Positions 32,610 through 41,154 of a stretch of 47,906 nt of DNA are shown piece by piece. A program made the translations under genes and the position numbers. Within the stretch, counting starts at the first letter, position 1, and each line of letters starts with the position of its first letter. The notes beneath the pieces are model-generated. The model did not search any database, had not been told where the DNA came from, and saw only the letters and a list, made by a program, of their open reading frames with translations. Source of the stretch: an uncultured Bacilli bacterium (lineage in GTDB: Bacteria > Bacillota_I > Bacilli_A > RF39 > UBA660); assembly GCA_910577075.1 (NCBI GenBank), contig CAJTKV010000007.1, positions 1 to 47,906 of the forward strand, in the 5' to 3' direction.

Positions 32610-33434
32610 ATGCCAGAAATAGCAGAAGTAAGAACCGTTGCCAGAACTTTAAATGAAAGATTAGTTGGCAAAAAAATAATTGGTATAGACGTCATATACG
32701 ATAAAATAATCGATGACGATTTGAAACATTTTAAAGAGGCCGTAGTAGGTAAACACATTTTAAGTGTCGACAATTATGGTAAATGGTTATTCATATCTTT
32801 AGGTGAATATACCATCATGTCGCATTTAAGAATGGAAGGGAAATACTTTATAAAACCCGAAAGTGATGCCATAGAAAAACATGAGCATATCATATTCCAC
32901 TTAGATGATGGTAATACTTTAAGATATCATGATACTCGCAAATTTGGGCGTATGCGCATCGTAAAAACCGATGAAATATATAAGACACCTGAGATATCAA
33001 AGTTGGGAATTGAACCAGATAATAAGGCTTTAACGGGTGAATATTTATATAATATGGTTAAAGATTCTAACTTGCCTATCAAGACGCTTTTACTTGATCA
33101 ATCAATAATCAATGGCTTAGGTAATATCTATGTCAATGAAGTATTGTTTGCTGCCAATGTTCATCCTGAGACAATCGGCAAAAAGATTACTTTAAATGAT
33201 GCCAAAAAAATGGTGGAAGCAAGTAAGATAATTATTGCCAAAGCAACGGAGATGGGTGGAACGACAATAAGAAGTTATACTTCCTCTTTAGGAGTGTATG
33301 GAAGTTATCAAAGTGAGTTAAAAGTCCAATCCCGCGATAATGAAAAATGTTTAGTATGTGGAAGTGATATTGAAAAAATTCGCGTAGGAGGAAGAGGTAC
33401 TTATTTTTGTCCAAAATGCCAAAAGAAAAAATAA
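32610..33434 (+). CDS. mutM: Formamidopyrimidine-DNA glycosylase (Fpg/MutM)
   Basis: It excises oxidised purines such as 8-oxoguanine and nicks the abasic site. After Met removal, P1 and E2 form the catalytic N-terminus (MPEIAEVRTV, versus the usual MPELPEVET). The family lysine is in YGKWLF near residue 57. An H2TH region (DQSIINGLGNIYVNEVLF) precedes a C-terminal zinc finger with four cysteines (CLVCG...YFCPKC). 274 residues is normal length. GAGGAGGG precedes the ATG. It sits in a polA-unknown-mutM unit. The altered N-terminal motif keeps the catalytic residues, so it should be active. Confidence 0.93.
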   Translation: MPEIAEVRTVARTLNERLVGKKIIGIDVIYDKIIDDDLKHFKEAVVGKHILSVDNYGKWLFISLGEYTIMSHLRMEGKYFIKPESDAIEKHEHIIFHLDDGNTLRYHDTRKFGRMRIVKTDEIYKTPEISKLGIEPDNKALTGEYLYNMVKDSNLPIKTLLLDQSIINGLGNIYVNEVLFAANVHPETIGKKITLNDAKKMVEASKIIIAKATEMGGTTIRSYTSSLGVYGSYQSELKVQSRDNEKCLVCGSDIEKIRVGGRGTYFCPKCQKKK

Positions 33435-33446
33435 AAAAATACTTAT

Positions 33447-33468
33447 AAAGACCATTAAGGTCTTTTTT
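33447..33468 (+). terminator. Terminator after mutM
   Basis: 7-bp stem AAAGACC (33447-33453) and GGTCTTT (33459-33465), ATTAA loop, then TTT. Confidence 0.82.
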
Positions 33469-33500
33469 ATATATTATTTGGTGTTTTTTTTTAAGAAACA

Positions 33501-33509
33501 TGATATAAT
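33501..33509 (+). promoter_or_regulatory. Extended -10 promoter of ezrA
   Basis: TGA followed by TATAAT, 25 nt before ATG 33534. Confidence 0.6.
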
Positions 33510-33533
33510 TATTTATGATAAGGAGCGTTAGTA

Positions 33534-35276
33534 ATGAGTGAGCAATTAATTATGATGTTGACAATATTTTATGCCGTTGTTACTTTAATCGTCGTTGTTG
33601 TAGCAATATTTTTCACGTTGAAAAATATGAAAAAACAATATACGAATACTCTTACCAACTTAGAAAGAAATAAAAATCTAATAATAAGTGGATCTATTTT
33701 ATCTGAATTAAATAAAGTAGAATCTCTAATAAATAACAAAGATTTAGAAGATAAATACAATTATTGGAAAAAATTATTTAAAGAATTAAAGGAAAAAGAT
33801 GTTCCCCATATTACTGATGAATTAATCGAAGCCGATAATATGTTTAGCTACCGTCATGCCAAGGATGCCAATGCCCATTTAGCTAAAATTGAATTTGAAA
33901 TCTATATGGTTAAAAGTAGAAGTCAAAAACTTCTAGAAAATATTAAAGAGATAACGTTATCAGAACAAAAGAATCGTGAAATAGTAACAAAATTAAAGAC
34001 GGATTATCGTACAATTTTCTTACAATACAATAACAACAATAAAGAGGATTATTCGCTTATTCAAGTTCCTTTAGAATTGCAATTTGAAAATGTCGATAAA
34101 TTATTTTCGGCCTTTGAGATGGCTATGGAAAATAATGTCTATTCCGAAGTTGGTAAGATTGTTAAGGCCCTAGATGATACTATTGGCAATTTAAAAGTGG
34201 TTATCGAAGAAGCTCCATCGATTATAATGATGGGGAAAAGTTTAATACCTAATCGCATTAAAGAAGTATCCAAGATAAATACCAAGATGAAAGAAGAGGG
34301 ATATAACCTTGATTATCTGAAAATCGAACACAATATAAGTGAGGCTGAAAAAAAGGTCGCTGATATCTTTGATCGCTTAAATGTCTTGAATTTAGAAGAT
34401 TCAATTTTCGAACTTAAGACCATAATGGATTACTTTGATCAATTATATGCTGATTTTGACAAGGAAAAGATTGCTAAGAAGTTATTTGACGATTACTATC
34501 GAAGTGTCATTATCAAATGTAAAAAACTAAAGAAAATTATCAGCAATATTTCCAATAAAATTGAAGATATCAAATATAGTTATGATTTGACTGATGATGA
34601 CGTAAAAATTATCAGTGAATTAAATCATGAAATAAATGAATGCCAAAATATGTATGATGAGGTAATCATCAAGTATCGTGAAAAAGAAACGGCATATTCT
34701 CGTCTAAGCAAAGAGATGGAAATAATTAATGCTCGACTAGTTAAAGCCGAAGAAAAACTTGACTATACTTTGAGAAGTTTAGGTTCACTAAAGGAAGATG
34801 AGATTAGAGCTCGTGAACAATTAGATGAGATAAAATCCATTGTCAAACAGGCCAAACATCACATGGATACCTTTAAACTTCCCATCGTTCCTAAAAATTA
34901 TTATGTTGAATTAGAAGAGGCCAATGAAGCTGTTCATAATTTAATCATTGAATTAGAAAAACAGCCAATATCAATTAAAGTTTTAAATACTCGTGTTGAT
35001 ACTGCTCGCGATTTAGTCTTAAAGGTCTATAATACATCATTAGAGATTGTCAAGACGGCTTCCATGGCCGAAAATGCTATCGTCTATGGAAATAGATATC
35101 GAACATTAAATAGAGCAATTGATTCGGGACTTCAAAAAGCCGAAAGAGACTTCTTTAAGGGCAACTTTAAGAGCAGTCTTGAATATGCTATTAATTCAAT
35201 AAATGTCGTAGAACCGGGTATTCATAAGCGTTTACTAGCAGCATATAAAGAAGAAAACAAACAAGAGGTGAGATAA
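33534..35276 (+). CDS. ezrA: Septation ring formation regulator EzrA
   Basis: EzrA is a membrane-anchored negative regulator of FtsZ ring formation in Bacillota. The 580-residue protein has one N-terminal helix (about 7-28) and then an almost continuous set of spectrin-like coiled-coil bundles, ending in RTLNRAIDSGLQKAERDFFKG and ALEYAINSINVVEPG-type motifs typical of the EzrA C-terminus. The length matches the family. A cysteine desulfurase gene follows with a TAATG overlap, the same gene order as ezrA-nifZ in Bacillus subtilis, which supports the call. Confidence 0.9.
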   Translation: MSEQLIMMLTIFYAVVTLIVVVVAIFFTLKNMKKQYTNTLTNLERNKNLIISGSILSELNKVESLINNKDLEDKYNYWKKLFKELKEKDVPHITDELIEADNMFSYRHAKDANAHLAKIEFEIYMVKSRSQKLLENIKEITLSEQKNREIVTKLKTDYRTIFLQYNNNNKEDYSLIQVPLELQFENVDKLFSAFEMAMENNVYSEVGKIVKALDDTIGNLKVVIEEAPSIIMMGKSLIPNRIKEVSKINTKMKEEGYNLDYLKIEHNISEAEKKVADIFDRLNVLNLEDSIFELKTIMDYFDQLYADFDKEKIAKKLFDDYYRSVIIKCKKLKKIISNISNKIEDIKYSYDLTDDDVKIISELNHEINECQNMYDEVIIKYREKETAYSRLSKEMEIINARLVKAEEKLDYTLRSLGSLKEDEIRAREQLDEIKSIVKQAKHHMDTFKLPIVPKNYYVELEEANEAVHNLIIELEKQPISIKVLNTRVDTARDLVLKVYNTSLEIVKTASMAENAIVYGNRYRTLNRAIDSGLQKAERDFFKGNFKSSLEYAINSINVVEPGIHKRLLAAYKEENKQEVR

Positions 35277-36400
35277 TGGTTTATTTAGATTATTCGGCAA
35301 CAACCCCTGTGTTACCAGAGGTATTAGATAGTTATAATAAAGTTACTGAAGAATACTTTGGCAATCCCAATAGTCTACACAGCATGGGAATTAAATCTCA
35401 TGAGTTATTAGAGAGTGCCAATAAGCAAGTAGCTGAACTTTTAAACATCAAAGAGAGTGAATTCGTCTATACGAGTGGTGCAACACAAGCCAACAATATG
35501 GCGATTATTGGAGCCTCTTTAACTTATTGTCGATATGGCAAGAGAATAGTTATTTCTAAAATGGAACATCCAAGTATTTATGGAATTGCCAAATATTTAG
35601 AAAAATTGGGATTCACTATTGATTATGTCAATGTAACAAGCGAAGGTGTAATTGACTTTGATGATTTAAAAAAGAAGGTAACAAAGGACACTATATTAGT
35701 AAGTGTGTGTGCTGTAAATTCTGAAACGGGTGCTAGACAACCTTTGAAAACAGTGCGTCAAGTTATCAGAAAAAATAATGAAAATTGTATATTACATAGT
35801 GATATGACGCAGGCCATAGGCAAGGTCAATATCAATATCAATGATGTTGATTTAGCTACGATGAGCGGTCATAAAATATATGGACCTAAGGGAATTGGTT
35901 TACTTTATAAAAATCGCAACCTAGTATTAACTCCATTGCTTTTTGGAGCAGAGGAGGGCGATTTAAATCCAGGAACACCGCCACTTCCTTTGATTGTTGC
36001 ATTTTCTAAATCTTTAAGGTTAGCCTTAAAAGATTTAAATAAAAAGGAAGAAGTCGTACGCAAATATAATGAAACGATTATTTCCCATTTGAGTGAATAT
36101 CCTAAAATCAAGATTAATTCTAGTAAATATTGTATTCCTCATATCTTAAATATAAGTTTAATGGATATAAAACCTGAAACATTCATTCATGCCTTAGAAA
36201 CTGATGAAGTTTATGTTTCTTCTAATACGGCATGTTCTAAGGGTAAGAAAAGTGAATCAGTTATGAATATGTATAATGACTCTAAAAGAGCCGAGACGAC
36301 AATACGCATAAGCTTATCTTATATGACATTGCCATCAGAAATAAGTGATTTTTTATCAAGCTTTGATAAACACTATAAAGAGTTAAGTACTTTAAAATAG
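35276..36400 (+). CDS. NifS-type cysteine desulfurase
   Basis: A PLP enzyme that moves sulfur from cysteine to an enzyme persulfide, for tRNA thiolation or other sulfur transfer. 374 residues. The N-terminal YLDYSATTP motif is followed by the substrate-loop TSGATQANN, the PLP lysine in SGHKIYGPKGIG (about 203), and the active-site cysteine in SSNTACSKGKKSE (about 322). It overlaps the ezrA stop by one base. In B. subtilis the next gene is thiI, which uses this persulfide for 4-thiouridine. thiI is absent here, so the acceptor must be elsewhere in the genome. Confidence 0.9.
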   Translation: MVYLDYSATTPVLPEVLDSYNKVTEEYFGNPNSLHSMGIKSHELLESANKQVAELLNIKESEFVYTSGATQANNMAIIGASLTYCRYGKRIVISKMEHPSIYGIAKYLEKLGFTIDYVNVTSEGVIDFDDLKKKVTKDTILVSVCAVNSETGARQPLKTVRQVIRKNNENCILHSDMTQAIGKVNININDVDLATMSGHKIYGPKGIGLLYKNRNLVLTPLLFGAEEGDLNPGTPPLPLIVAFSKSLRLALKDLNKKEEVVRKYNETIISHLSEYPKIKINSSKYCIPHILNISLMDIKPETFIHALETDEVYVSSNTACSKGKKSESVMNMYNDSKRAETTIRISLSYMTLPSEISDFLSSFDKHYKELSTLK

Positions 36401-36405
36401 ACTAT

Positions 36406-36434
36406 TTGACAAAATAAGATATTTTTGATAGTAT
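36406..36434 (+). promoter_or_regulatory. Strong promoter of the trpS leader
   Basis: TTGACA (36406-36411), 17-nt spacer, TAGTAT (36429-36434) with TGA before it. It has the consensus -35 and good spacing. Confidence 0.8.
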
Positions 36435-36440
36435 TTAAAT

Positions 36441-36677
36441 ATATTTTAAATCAGTGATTTGGATTAGTAAATATTGATGATATTTATAGAGAGTAACTGT
36501 TAGGTGGAAAGTTATAATTAGTCAATATCGAATGGACCAATGAGAGTTTTCCCGAAATATTAGTAGGGAAAATCGGAAATTTCTATTCCGTTAACATTAG
36601 AACGTATATGATAGTATATGATCTATTTTAGGTGGCTTAAGGAAACTTATCCTATTGTAGGGTGAGTTTCCTTTTTT
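36441..36677 (+). promoter_or_regulatory. Tryptophan T-box riboswitch with terminator
   Basis: The leader has the T-box parts in order. AGAGAG (36488) marks Stem I, GTTAGGTGGAAAG its upper part, and GAATGGACC holds the specifier TGG (36533-36535), the Trp codon. GGTGGC near 36631-36636 is the T-box segment, whose TGGC can pair with the GCCA end expected of tRNA-Trp. The competing terminator is GGAAACT (36641-36647) with AGTTTCC (36665-36671) and a T6 run. Uncharged tRNA-Trp should open the terminator and raise trpS expression. Exact borders are approximate. Confidence 0.88.
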
Positions 36678-36699
36678 ATTTAGATAGGAGAGATTAATT

Positions 36700-36732
36700 A
36701 TGATGATAGGAACTTATTTTCGATGGTGCTGA
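36700..36732 (+). CDS. Possible 10-residue Trp-containing leader peptide
   Basis: Between the T-box terminator and trpS lies ATG-ATG followed by eight sense codons and TGA, encoding MMIGTYFRWC. AGGAG lies 9 nt before it. A single TGG codon is second to last. It would be translated only on read-through transcripts. Its end is 40 nt before trpS. It could tune trpS translation to Trp-tRNA supply, or it could be a chance frame. No competing hairpin is evident around it. Confidence 0.4.
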   Translation: MMIGTYFRWC

Positions 36733-36772
36733 AATAGATAAAAAAATTATATAATAGAAAGAGGAGAAAATT

Positions 36773-37864
36773 ATGGAAAAAAATATATTAACAGGAGATA
36801 GACCAACGGGAAGATTACATATCGGACATTATGTTGGTTCTCTAAAAAGAAGAGTAGAATTACAAAATAAAGGAGATTATGATAATTTTTATATTGAAAT
36901 AGCTGATGCTCAAGCATTAACCGATAATTATGATAATCCAGGACGTGTTCGTGAAAACGTCTTAGAAGTAGCACTTGATTATTTGGCATGTGGAATAGAT
37001 CCCAAAAAAGTGACAATCTTTATTCAATCACAAGTTCCCAGTTTATGTGAATTAACATTTTACTACATGAACTTAGTTACTTTAGCGCGATTAGAGAGAA
37101 ATCCCACAATTAAAGAAGAATTAAAAATGCGCGATTTTTCATCATCAATTCCTACAGGTTTTTTAACTTATCCAATCAGTCAAGCGGCCGATATTACGGG
37201 ATTTGATGCAACCATAGTTCCCGTTGGCGATGATCAGCTTCCAATGATTGAACAAACTAGGGAGATTGTTAGATCATTTAACAATATTTATGGGGAAACC
37301 CTATATGAACCAGAAGCTGTTTTACCAGATAATTCATCATGCTTCCGCCTTGTCGGTACTGATGGAAAAGCGAAGATGAGCAAGTCTTTAAATAACTGCA
37401 TTTATCTTTCTGATGAACCAGATGTTATAAAGAGCAAAGTAATGGGAATGTATACTGATCCTAATCATTTAAAAGTCGAAGATCCAGGGCGTGTTGAGGG
37501 GAATACGGTATTTACCTACTTAGAAGTATTCGCTAAACCAGAGCATTTTAAAAAGTATTTGGAAGAATATCAGAACTTAGATGAACTAAAAGATCATTAT
37601 CGTCGTGGAGGTCTAGGTGATGTTAAGATTAAAAGATTCTTAAATGATGTTTTACAGGAGACATTAGAACCAATAAGAAATCGCCGCAAGGAACTTGCTA
37701 GTAATATTGAAAGCGTTTATAAAATTTTAGAAGAGGGAACTAAAAAAGCTAATAATCACTGTGAGCGAGTTCTAAAAAGGGTAAAAAATGCCATGGGAAT
37801 TAATTATTTTGATGATTCTAAATTTTTAGAAATGCAAAAAGAAAAGTTTGAAAAAGAGAATTAA
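36773..37864 (+). CDS. trpS: Tryptophanyl-tRNA synthetase
   Basis: It charges tRNA-Trp in the cytoplasm. 363 residues of the class Ic fold with the ATP motif GRLHIGHYVGSL (HIGH at about 17-20) and K-A-K-M-S-K-S-L near residue 203. The block FSTYPISQAADI-like (PTGFLTYPISQAADIT) and PVGDDQLPMIEQTREI are typical. It is at the long end for bacterial TrpRS. SD AGAGGAG lies upstream. It is controlled by the Trp T-box in its leader, and a T-run terminator follows at once. Confidence 0.96.
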   Translation: MEKNILTGDRPTGRLHIGHYVGSLKRRVELQNKGDYDNFYIEIADAQALTDNYDNPGRVRENVLEVALDYLACGIDPKKVTIFIQSQVPSLCELTFYYMNLVTLARLERNPTIKEELKMRDFSSSIPTGFLTYPISQAADITGFDATIVPVGDDQLPMIEQTREIVRSFNNIYGETLYEPEAVLPDNSSCFRLVGTDGKAKMSKSLNNCIYLSDEPDVIKSKVMGMYTDPNHLKVEDPGRVEGNTVFTYLEVFAKPEHFKKYLEEYQNLDELKDHYRRGGLGDVKIKRFLNDVLQETLEPIRNRRKELASNIESVYKILEEGTKKANNHCERVLKRVKNAMGINYFDDSKFLEMQKEKFEKEN

Positions 37865-37876
37865 TCTCTTTTTTTT
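37851..37876 (+). terminator. Terminator after trpS
   Basis: Stem AAAAAGAGA (37851-37859) and TCTCTTTTT (37865-37873) with ATTAA loop and T-run; overlaps the stop codon. Confidence 0.82.
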
Positions 37877-37888
37877 ATATGTCTAATA

Positions 37889-37897
37889 TGTTATGAT
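37889..37897 (+). promoter_or_regulatory. Extended -10 promoter
   Basis: TGT followed by TATGAT, 17 nt before ATG 37915. Confidence 0.5.
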
Positions 37898-37914
37898 TAG
37901 AATAGGTGAAGTAT

Positions 37915-38439
37915 ATGAAAAAGAATAAAAAAGGTGAAAAGACAACATACATCATAACGGTTATTATCGCCATCATTTTATTAAGTATGTTACTTATATT
38001 TGTCAATGTTCAACATAAAAATGCAAGCGATAAAAATACAACTAGCAAGATTAGGACGACAACTAAAAAAATCTTAAAGGATAAATTGACAATCGATGAT
38101 AAAGAAATAGATATCGAAGTAGATGAGTATAAAACTCCATGGGGAGTTACAGTAAAATATGAACCCCTTTATTTTAAAGTAGGTGCTGATGATAAAATAA
38201 TGAAATTTACATCTATTATCGATAAAAATACCTATTTAGTAATTGAGAAGATGACAGAAAGCGAATATCGCAAATCTTATGATTTAAAGAAAACTGAAGA
38301 AGATGGCAATTATGTTTTAATAACGCGAGTAATTAAAAATGGACAAGCTTATTTGAAGACGATAAAATGTCACAAAAAAGGTATCGAATATGATGAGATA
38401 GATATTCGTATGGAATATATTTTAAAACAATTAAATTAA
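37915..38439 (+). CDS. Single-span exported protein, function unknown
   Basis: 174 residues. A lysine-rich start is followed by one hydrophobic helix (about 12-34), a threonine/lysine linker, and a small soluble domain of alternating strands (VTVKYEPLYFKVG, VLITRVIKNG, YLKTIKCHKKGIEYDEIDI). The C-terminal domain should be outside the cell. The family is not recognised. The start is ATG 37915 with AGGTGA; the GTG at 37906 is within the SD. It lies between trpS and gltX with its own promoter and terminator. Confidence 0.68.
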   Translation: MKKNKKGEKTTYIITVIIAIILLSMLLIFVNVQHKNASDKNTTSKIRTTTKKILKDKLTIDDKEIDIEVDEYKTPWGVTVKYEPLYFKVGADDKIMKFTSIIDKNTYLVIEKMTESEYRKSYDLKKTEEDGNYVLITRVIKNGQAYLKTIKCHKKGIEYDEIDIRMEYILKQLN

Positions 38440-38444
38440 GTGCT

Positions 38445-38475
38445 AAAAATAACAATATAATGTTGTTATTTTTTT
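38445..38475 (+). terminator. Terminator
   Basis: 9-bp stem AAAAATAAC (38445-38453) and GTTATTTTT (38465-38473) with further T residues. Confidence 0.8.
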
Positions 38476-38514
38476 GATTATTTTATATAATGAAGTAGCA
38501 AAGAGGTGTTTTTA

Positions 38515-40158
38515 ATGACAGATAAAGAATTAGCGGAATTAATTTTCCCCAATATAAAAAAGACAATTGCCGATTATGAGAAGAAGTATCCCAAAAGGGC
38601 ATTAACGGATAATCAATACGTAACAAGATTTGCTCCAAGTCCTACCGGATTTGTTCATATTGGCAACTTGATACAAGCCTTACTTGATTATTTTTTAGCC
38701 AAATCAAGTGATGGAGTTTTTTATTTGCGAAATGAAGATACGGACACTAAAAGAGAAGTAGACAGTGCTGTTGATAAAATTATGGAAGTTTTGGATTATG
38801 CAGATTTTAAGCCTGATGAGTATGAATATAGGGGGAAAATAATCGGTAATTATGGTCCATATGTGCAAAGTGAAAGAAAAGAAATATATCATGCCTTTAT
38901 TAAAGAACTTATAAGTATGGGTCGAGCTTATCCTTGTTTTTGTTCTGCCGAAGAGTTAGATATCATGCGCAAAAAACAAGAAGCTAAAAAGTGCATGCCA
39001 GGTTACTATGGAGCATGGGCTAAATGTCGTGATTTATCCAACGAAGAGAGAGCCGAAAGAATAAAAAATGGTGAATCCTTTGTCATAAGATTTAAGAGTA
39101 TGGGTAATCCTAATCGTCGAATAAAATATGATGATTTAGTTATGGGAATTATTGAATTTCCTGAGAATAATAACGATATGGTTATTATGAAGTCTAATGA
39201 TTTACTTCCAACTTATCATTTTGCCCATGTGGTTGACGATCATTTGATGCAAACGACACATGTCGTAAGAGGACAAGAATGGCTTCCAAGTGTTCCATTG
39301 CATGTGGAAATGTTTGAAGCTTTTGGCTTTACTCAACCTAAATATATTCATAGCTGTCTTTTATTAAAACAAGAAGGCAATATAAGAAGAAAGATAAGCA
39401 AGAGAAAAGATCCTGAAGCATTGATGACTTATTATATAGAAAAAGGTTATCCTAGTGAAGCTGTTATCGAATCTTTAATGACAATACTTAATTCTAATTA
39501 TGAAGAATGGCGCGATAATAATCCTAATGCCTCATATCTTGAATTCCCTTTTGATCCAAAGAAAATTGGTACGACAGGAGCTCTATATGATTTAGAAAAA
39601 TTAGATAATATCTCTAAAAATATTATTTCTAAAATGAATAAAGATGAAGTATTTGATAATCTCGTTAAATATACAGAAGAATTCGATACTGATTTTGATG
39701 CCATTTTAAAGAAAGATGTCGAGTATACTAAGGCTATATTAAATATTGAAAGAGAACAAGCCAAACCACGTAAAGATTTTGCATGTTGGAGTAATGTTAA
39801 GAATTCTATTTGGTATATGTATGAAGAGTTGTATCATCCAGATAATTATGAATGGATGAAGATAACAGATATGGATGAGATAAAGAGCATCTGCAATACT
39901 TATTTCAATGATTATTATAATGAATCAGATGATAAAGATACTTGGTTTAATAAAGTTAAAGAATTATCTGAAAGTCTAGGATATGCTGGCAATATGAAGG
40001 AATATAAGGCTAATCCTGATGCCTATAAAGGCAATGTTGCCGATATCTCCACTGTTTTAAGAGTTTCTCTAACAAGCAAGAGCCAAACTCCAGATCTATA
40101 TGAAATAATGCGCATCTTAGGTAAAGATGAAATAATGCGAAGAATTAATAATTTATAA
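38515..40158 (+). CDS. gltX: Glutamyl-tRNA synthetase
   Basis: It charges tRNA-Glu, and probably tRNA-Gln in organisms using the amidotransferase route. About 547 residues. The class I motif is FAPSPTGFVHIGNL (HIGN at about 47-50), and the KMSKS equivalent is KISKRKD near 300. A four-cysteine set in the YPCFCSAEELD...KKCMPGYYGAWAKC region may bind zinc. The catalytic-domain motif RNEDTDTKRE is clear. The protein is longer than typical Bacillus GltX (about 480). ATG 38515 is used; GTG 38506 is inside GAGGTG. Confidence 0.95.
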   Translation: MTDKELAELIFPNIKKTIADYEKKYPKRALTDNQYVTRFAPSPTGFVHIGNLIQALLDYFLAKSSDGVFYLRNEDTDTKREVDSAVDKIMEVLDYADFKPDEYEYRGKIIGNYGPYVQSERKEIYHAFIKELISMGRAYPCFCSAEELDIMRKKQEAKKCMPGYYGAWAKCRDLSNEERAERIKNGESFVIRFKSMGNPNRRIKYDDLVMGIIEFPENNNDMVIMKSNDLLPTYHFAHVVDDHLMQTTHVVRGQEWLPSVPLHVEMFEAFGFTQPKYIHSCLLLKQEGNIRRKISKRKDPEALMTYYIEKGYPSEAVIESLMTILNSNYEEWRDNNPNASYLEFPFDPKKIGTTGALYDLEKLDNISKNIISKMNKDEVFDNLVKYTEEFDTDFDAILKKDVEYTKAILNIEREQAKPRKDFACWSNVKNSIWYMYEELYHPDNYEWMKITDMDEIKSICNTYFNDYYNESDDKDTWFNKVKELSESLGYAGNMKEYKANPDAYKGNVADISTVLRVSLTSKSQTPDLYEIMRILGKDEIMRRINNL

Positions 40159-40182
40159 AAAACACTTAGAGTGTTTTTTTTT
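40157..40182 (+). terminator. Terminator after gltX
   Basis: 7-bp stem AAACACT (40160-40166) and AGTGTTT (40170-40176), TAG loop, T-run of nine. Confidence 0.85.
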
Positions 40183-40321
40183 GCTTAAAAATTCTAAATA
40201 TTAAGAATACATCAGTGGCTGCTTGAACAAATGTGTTGTGTGATTATTTTGAACTTTATTTTTTAAATATTATGTTAGATTTTGTTTATATTTAGAAAAA
40301 ATATATGTGAAAAATAAGGTG

Positions 40322-40365
40322 TACATAAAATGTATTATTCTTTTTACCAGGTAATATGTTATATT
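40322..40365 (+). promoter_or_regulatory. Promoter and possible operator of the ABC/secreted-protein operon
   Basis: Extended -10 TGT-TATATT at 40357-40365. A small dyad TACAT-AAA-ATGTA (40322-40334) lies just upstream of the expected -35. The rest of the gap 40183-40321 is AT-rich with no credible frame on either strand. Confidence 0.5.
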
Positions 40366-40399
40366 ATTAATAGAAAGAAACAATAGAGTTACTTTTGAA

Positions 40400-40421
40400 G
40401 GTGAACGTAAGACGTTCTACC
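40400..40421 (+). promoter_or_regulatory. Leader hairpin of the ABC operon
   Basis: GAACGT-AAG-ACGTTC (40403-40417), extended to GGT/ACC with one bulged T. It lies in the 5' untranslated leader, 43 nt before the first start codon. It has no T-run, so it is not a terminator; it may stabilise or regulate the mRNA. Confidence 0.45.
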
Positions 40422-40464
40422 CAAAATGTTAAACATATGTTATTGTAAATAAAAGGAGAAGAGT

Positions 40465-41154
40465 ATGAATAAAAATGAAATTGCAATAAGCTTAAAAGAC
40501 ATTAGTAAAAAATACCAAACAGAGACAGAAACTATTGAGGTATTGAAAGACGTTACAATAAGTTTTAAATATGGAAAATTTTATGCCATCATGGGACACT
40601 CAGGAAGTGGTAAATCAACATTGATAAAATTACTAGGTTTATTAGATGATAAATATTCTGGGCGATACACAATAGGAGATAAGAATGTTAGTGAGTTAAA
40701 TGATGATAAGTGTTCTGAGATTAGAAATGATAAGATAGGATTTATATTTCAAGATTATAATTTAGATCCATATTTGAAAGCCTATGAAAATGTAATAGTG
40801 CCAATGCGTGTGAATAAAAAAAATAAGAAAATAGATAAAAAAGAAAAAGCTATTTCATTACTTGAGAGTGTTGGTTTAGAGAAGAGAATCAATCATTTTC
40901 CTAGACAACTAAGTGGTGGAGAACAACAAAGGGTATCAATTGCCAGAGCACTTGCTAATGACCCTGATATTATTTTAGCTGATGAACCAACAGGTAACTT
41001 AGATGAAAAGAATGAAAAAATAATTTTTGAAAATTTAAAGAGATTAACAAACCAAGGAAAGTGTGTTATTGTTGTAAGTCATTCTAATGAAGTAAAAAAA
41101 TATGCTGATTGTTTATTAGAAATAAAAAATGGCAATATAGAGGAATTAATATGA
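40465..41154 (+). CDS. ABC transporter ATPase, MacB/LolD type
   Basis: 229 residues. Walker A is GHSGSGKST (about 44-52), with a Q-loop FIFQDYNLDPYL, signature LSGGEQQRV and Walker B IILADEPTGNLDE, all intact. The sequence belongs to the MacB/LolD/BceA branch that pairs with FtsX-type permeases. It energises mechanotransmission or peptide export rather than simple import. It overlaps the next gene at ATGA. It is the first gene of a four-gene operon behind its own promoter and leader hairpin. SD AAAGGAG. Confidence 0.93.
   Translation: MNKNEIAISLKDISKKYQTETETIEVLKDVTISFKYGKFYAIMGHSGSGKSTLIKLLGLLDDKYSGRYTIGDKNVSELNDDKCSEIRNDKIGFIFQDYNLDPYLKAYENVIVPMRVNKKNKKIDKKEKAISLLESVGLEKRINHFPRQLSGGEQQRVSIARALANDPDIILADEPTGNLDEKNEKIIFENLKRLTNQGKCVIVVSHSNEVKKYADCLLEIKNGNIEELI

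Noticed and set aside
40183..40321. Small RNA or small peptide in the gltX-ABC gap
   Set aside because: No SD with a following frame and no terminator-like hairpin were found on either strand, only AT-rich spacer and a weak repeat near 40190.
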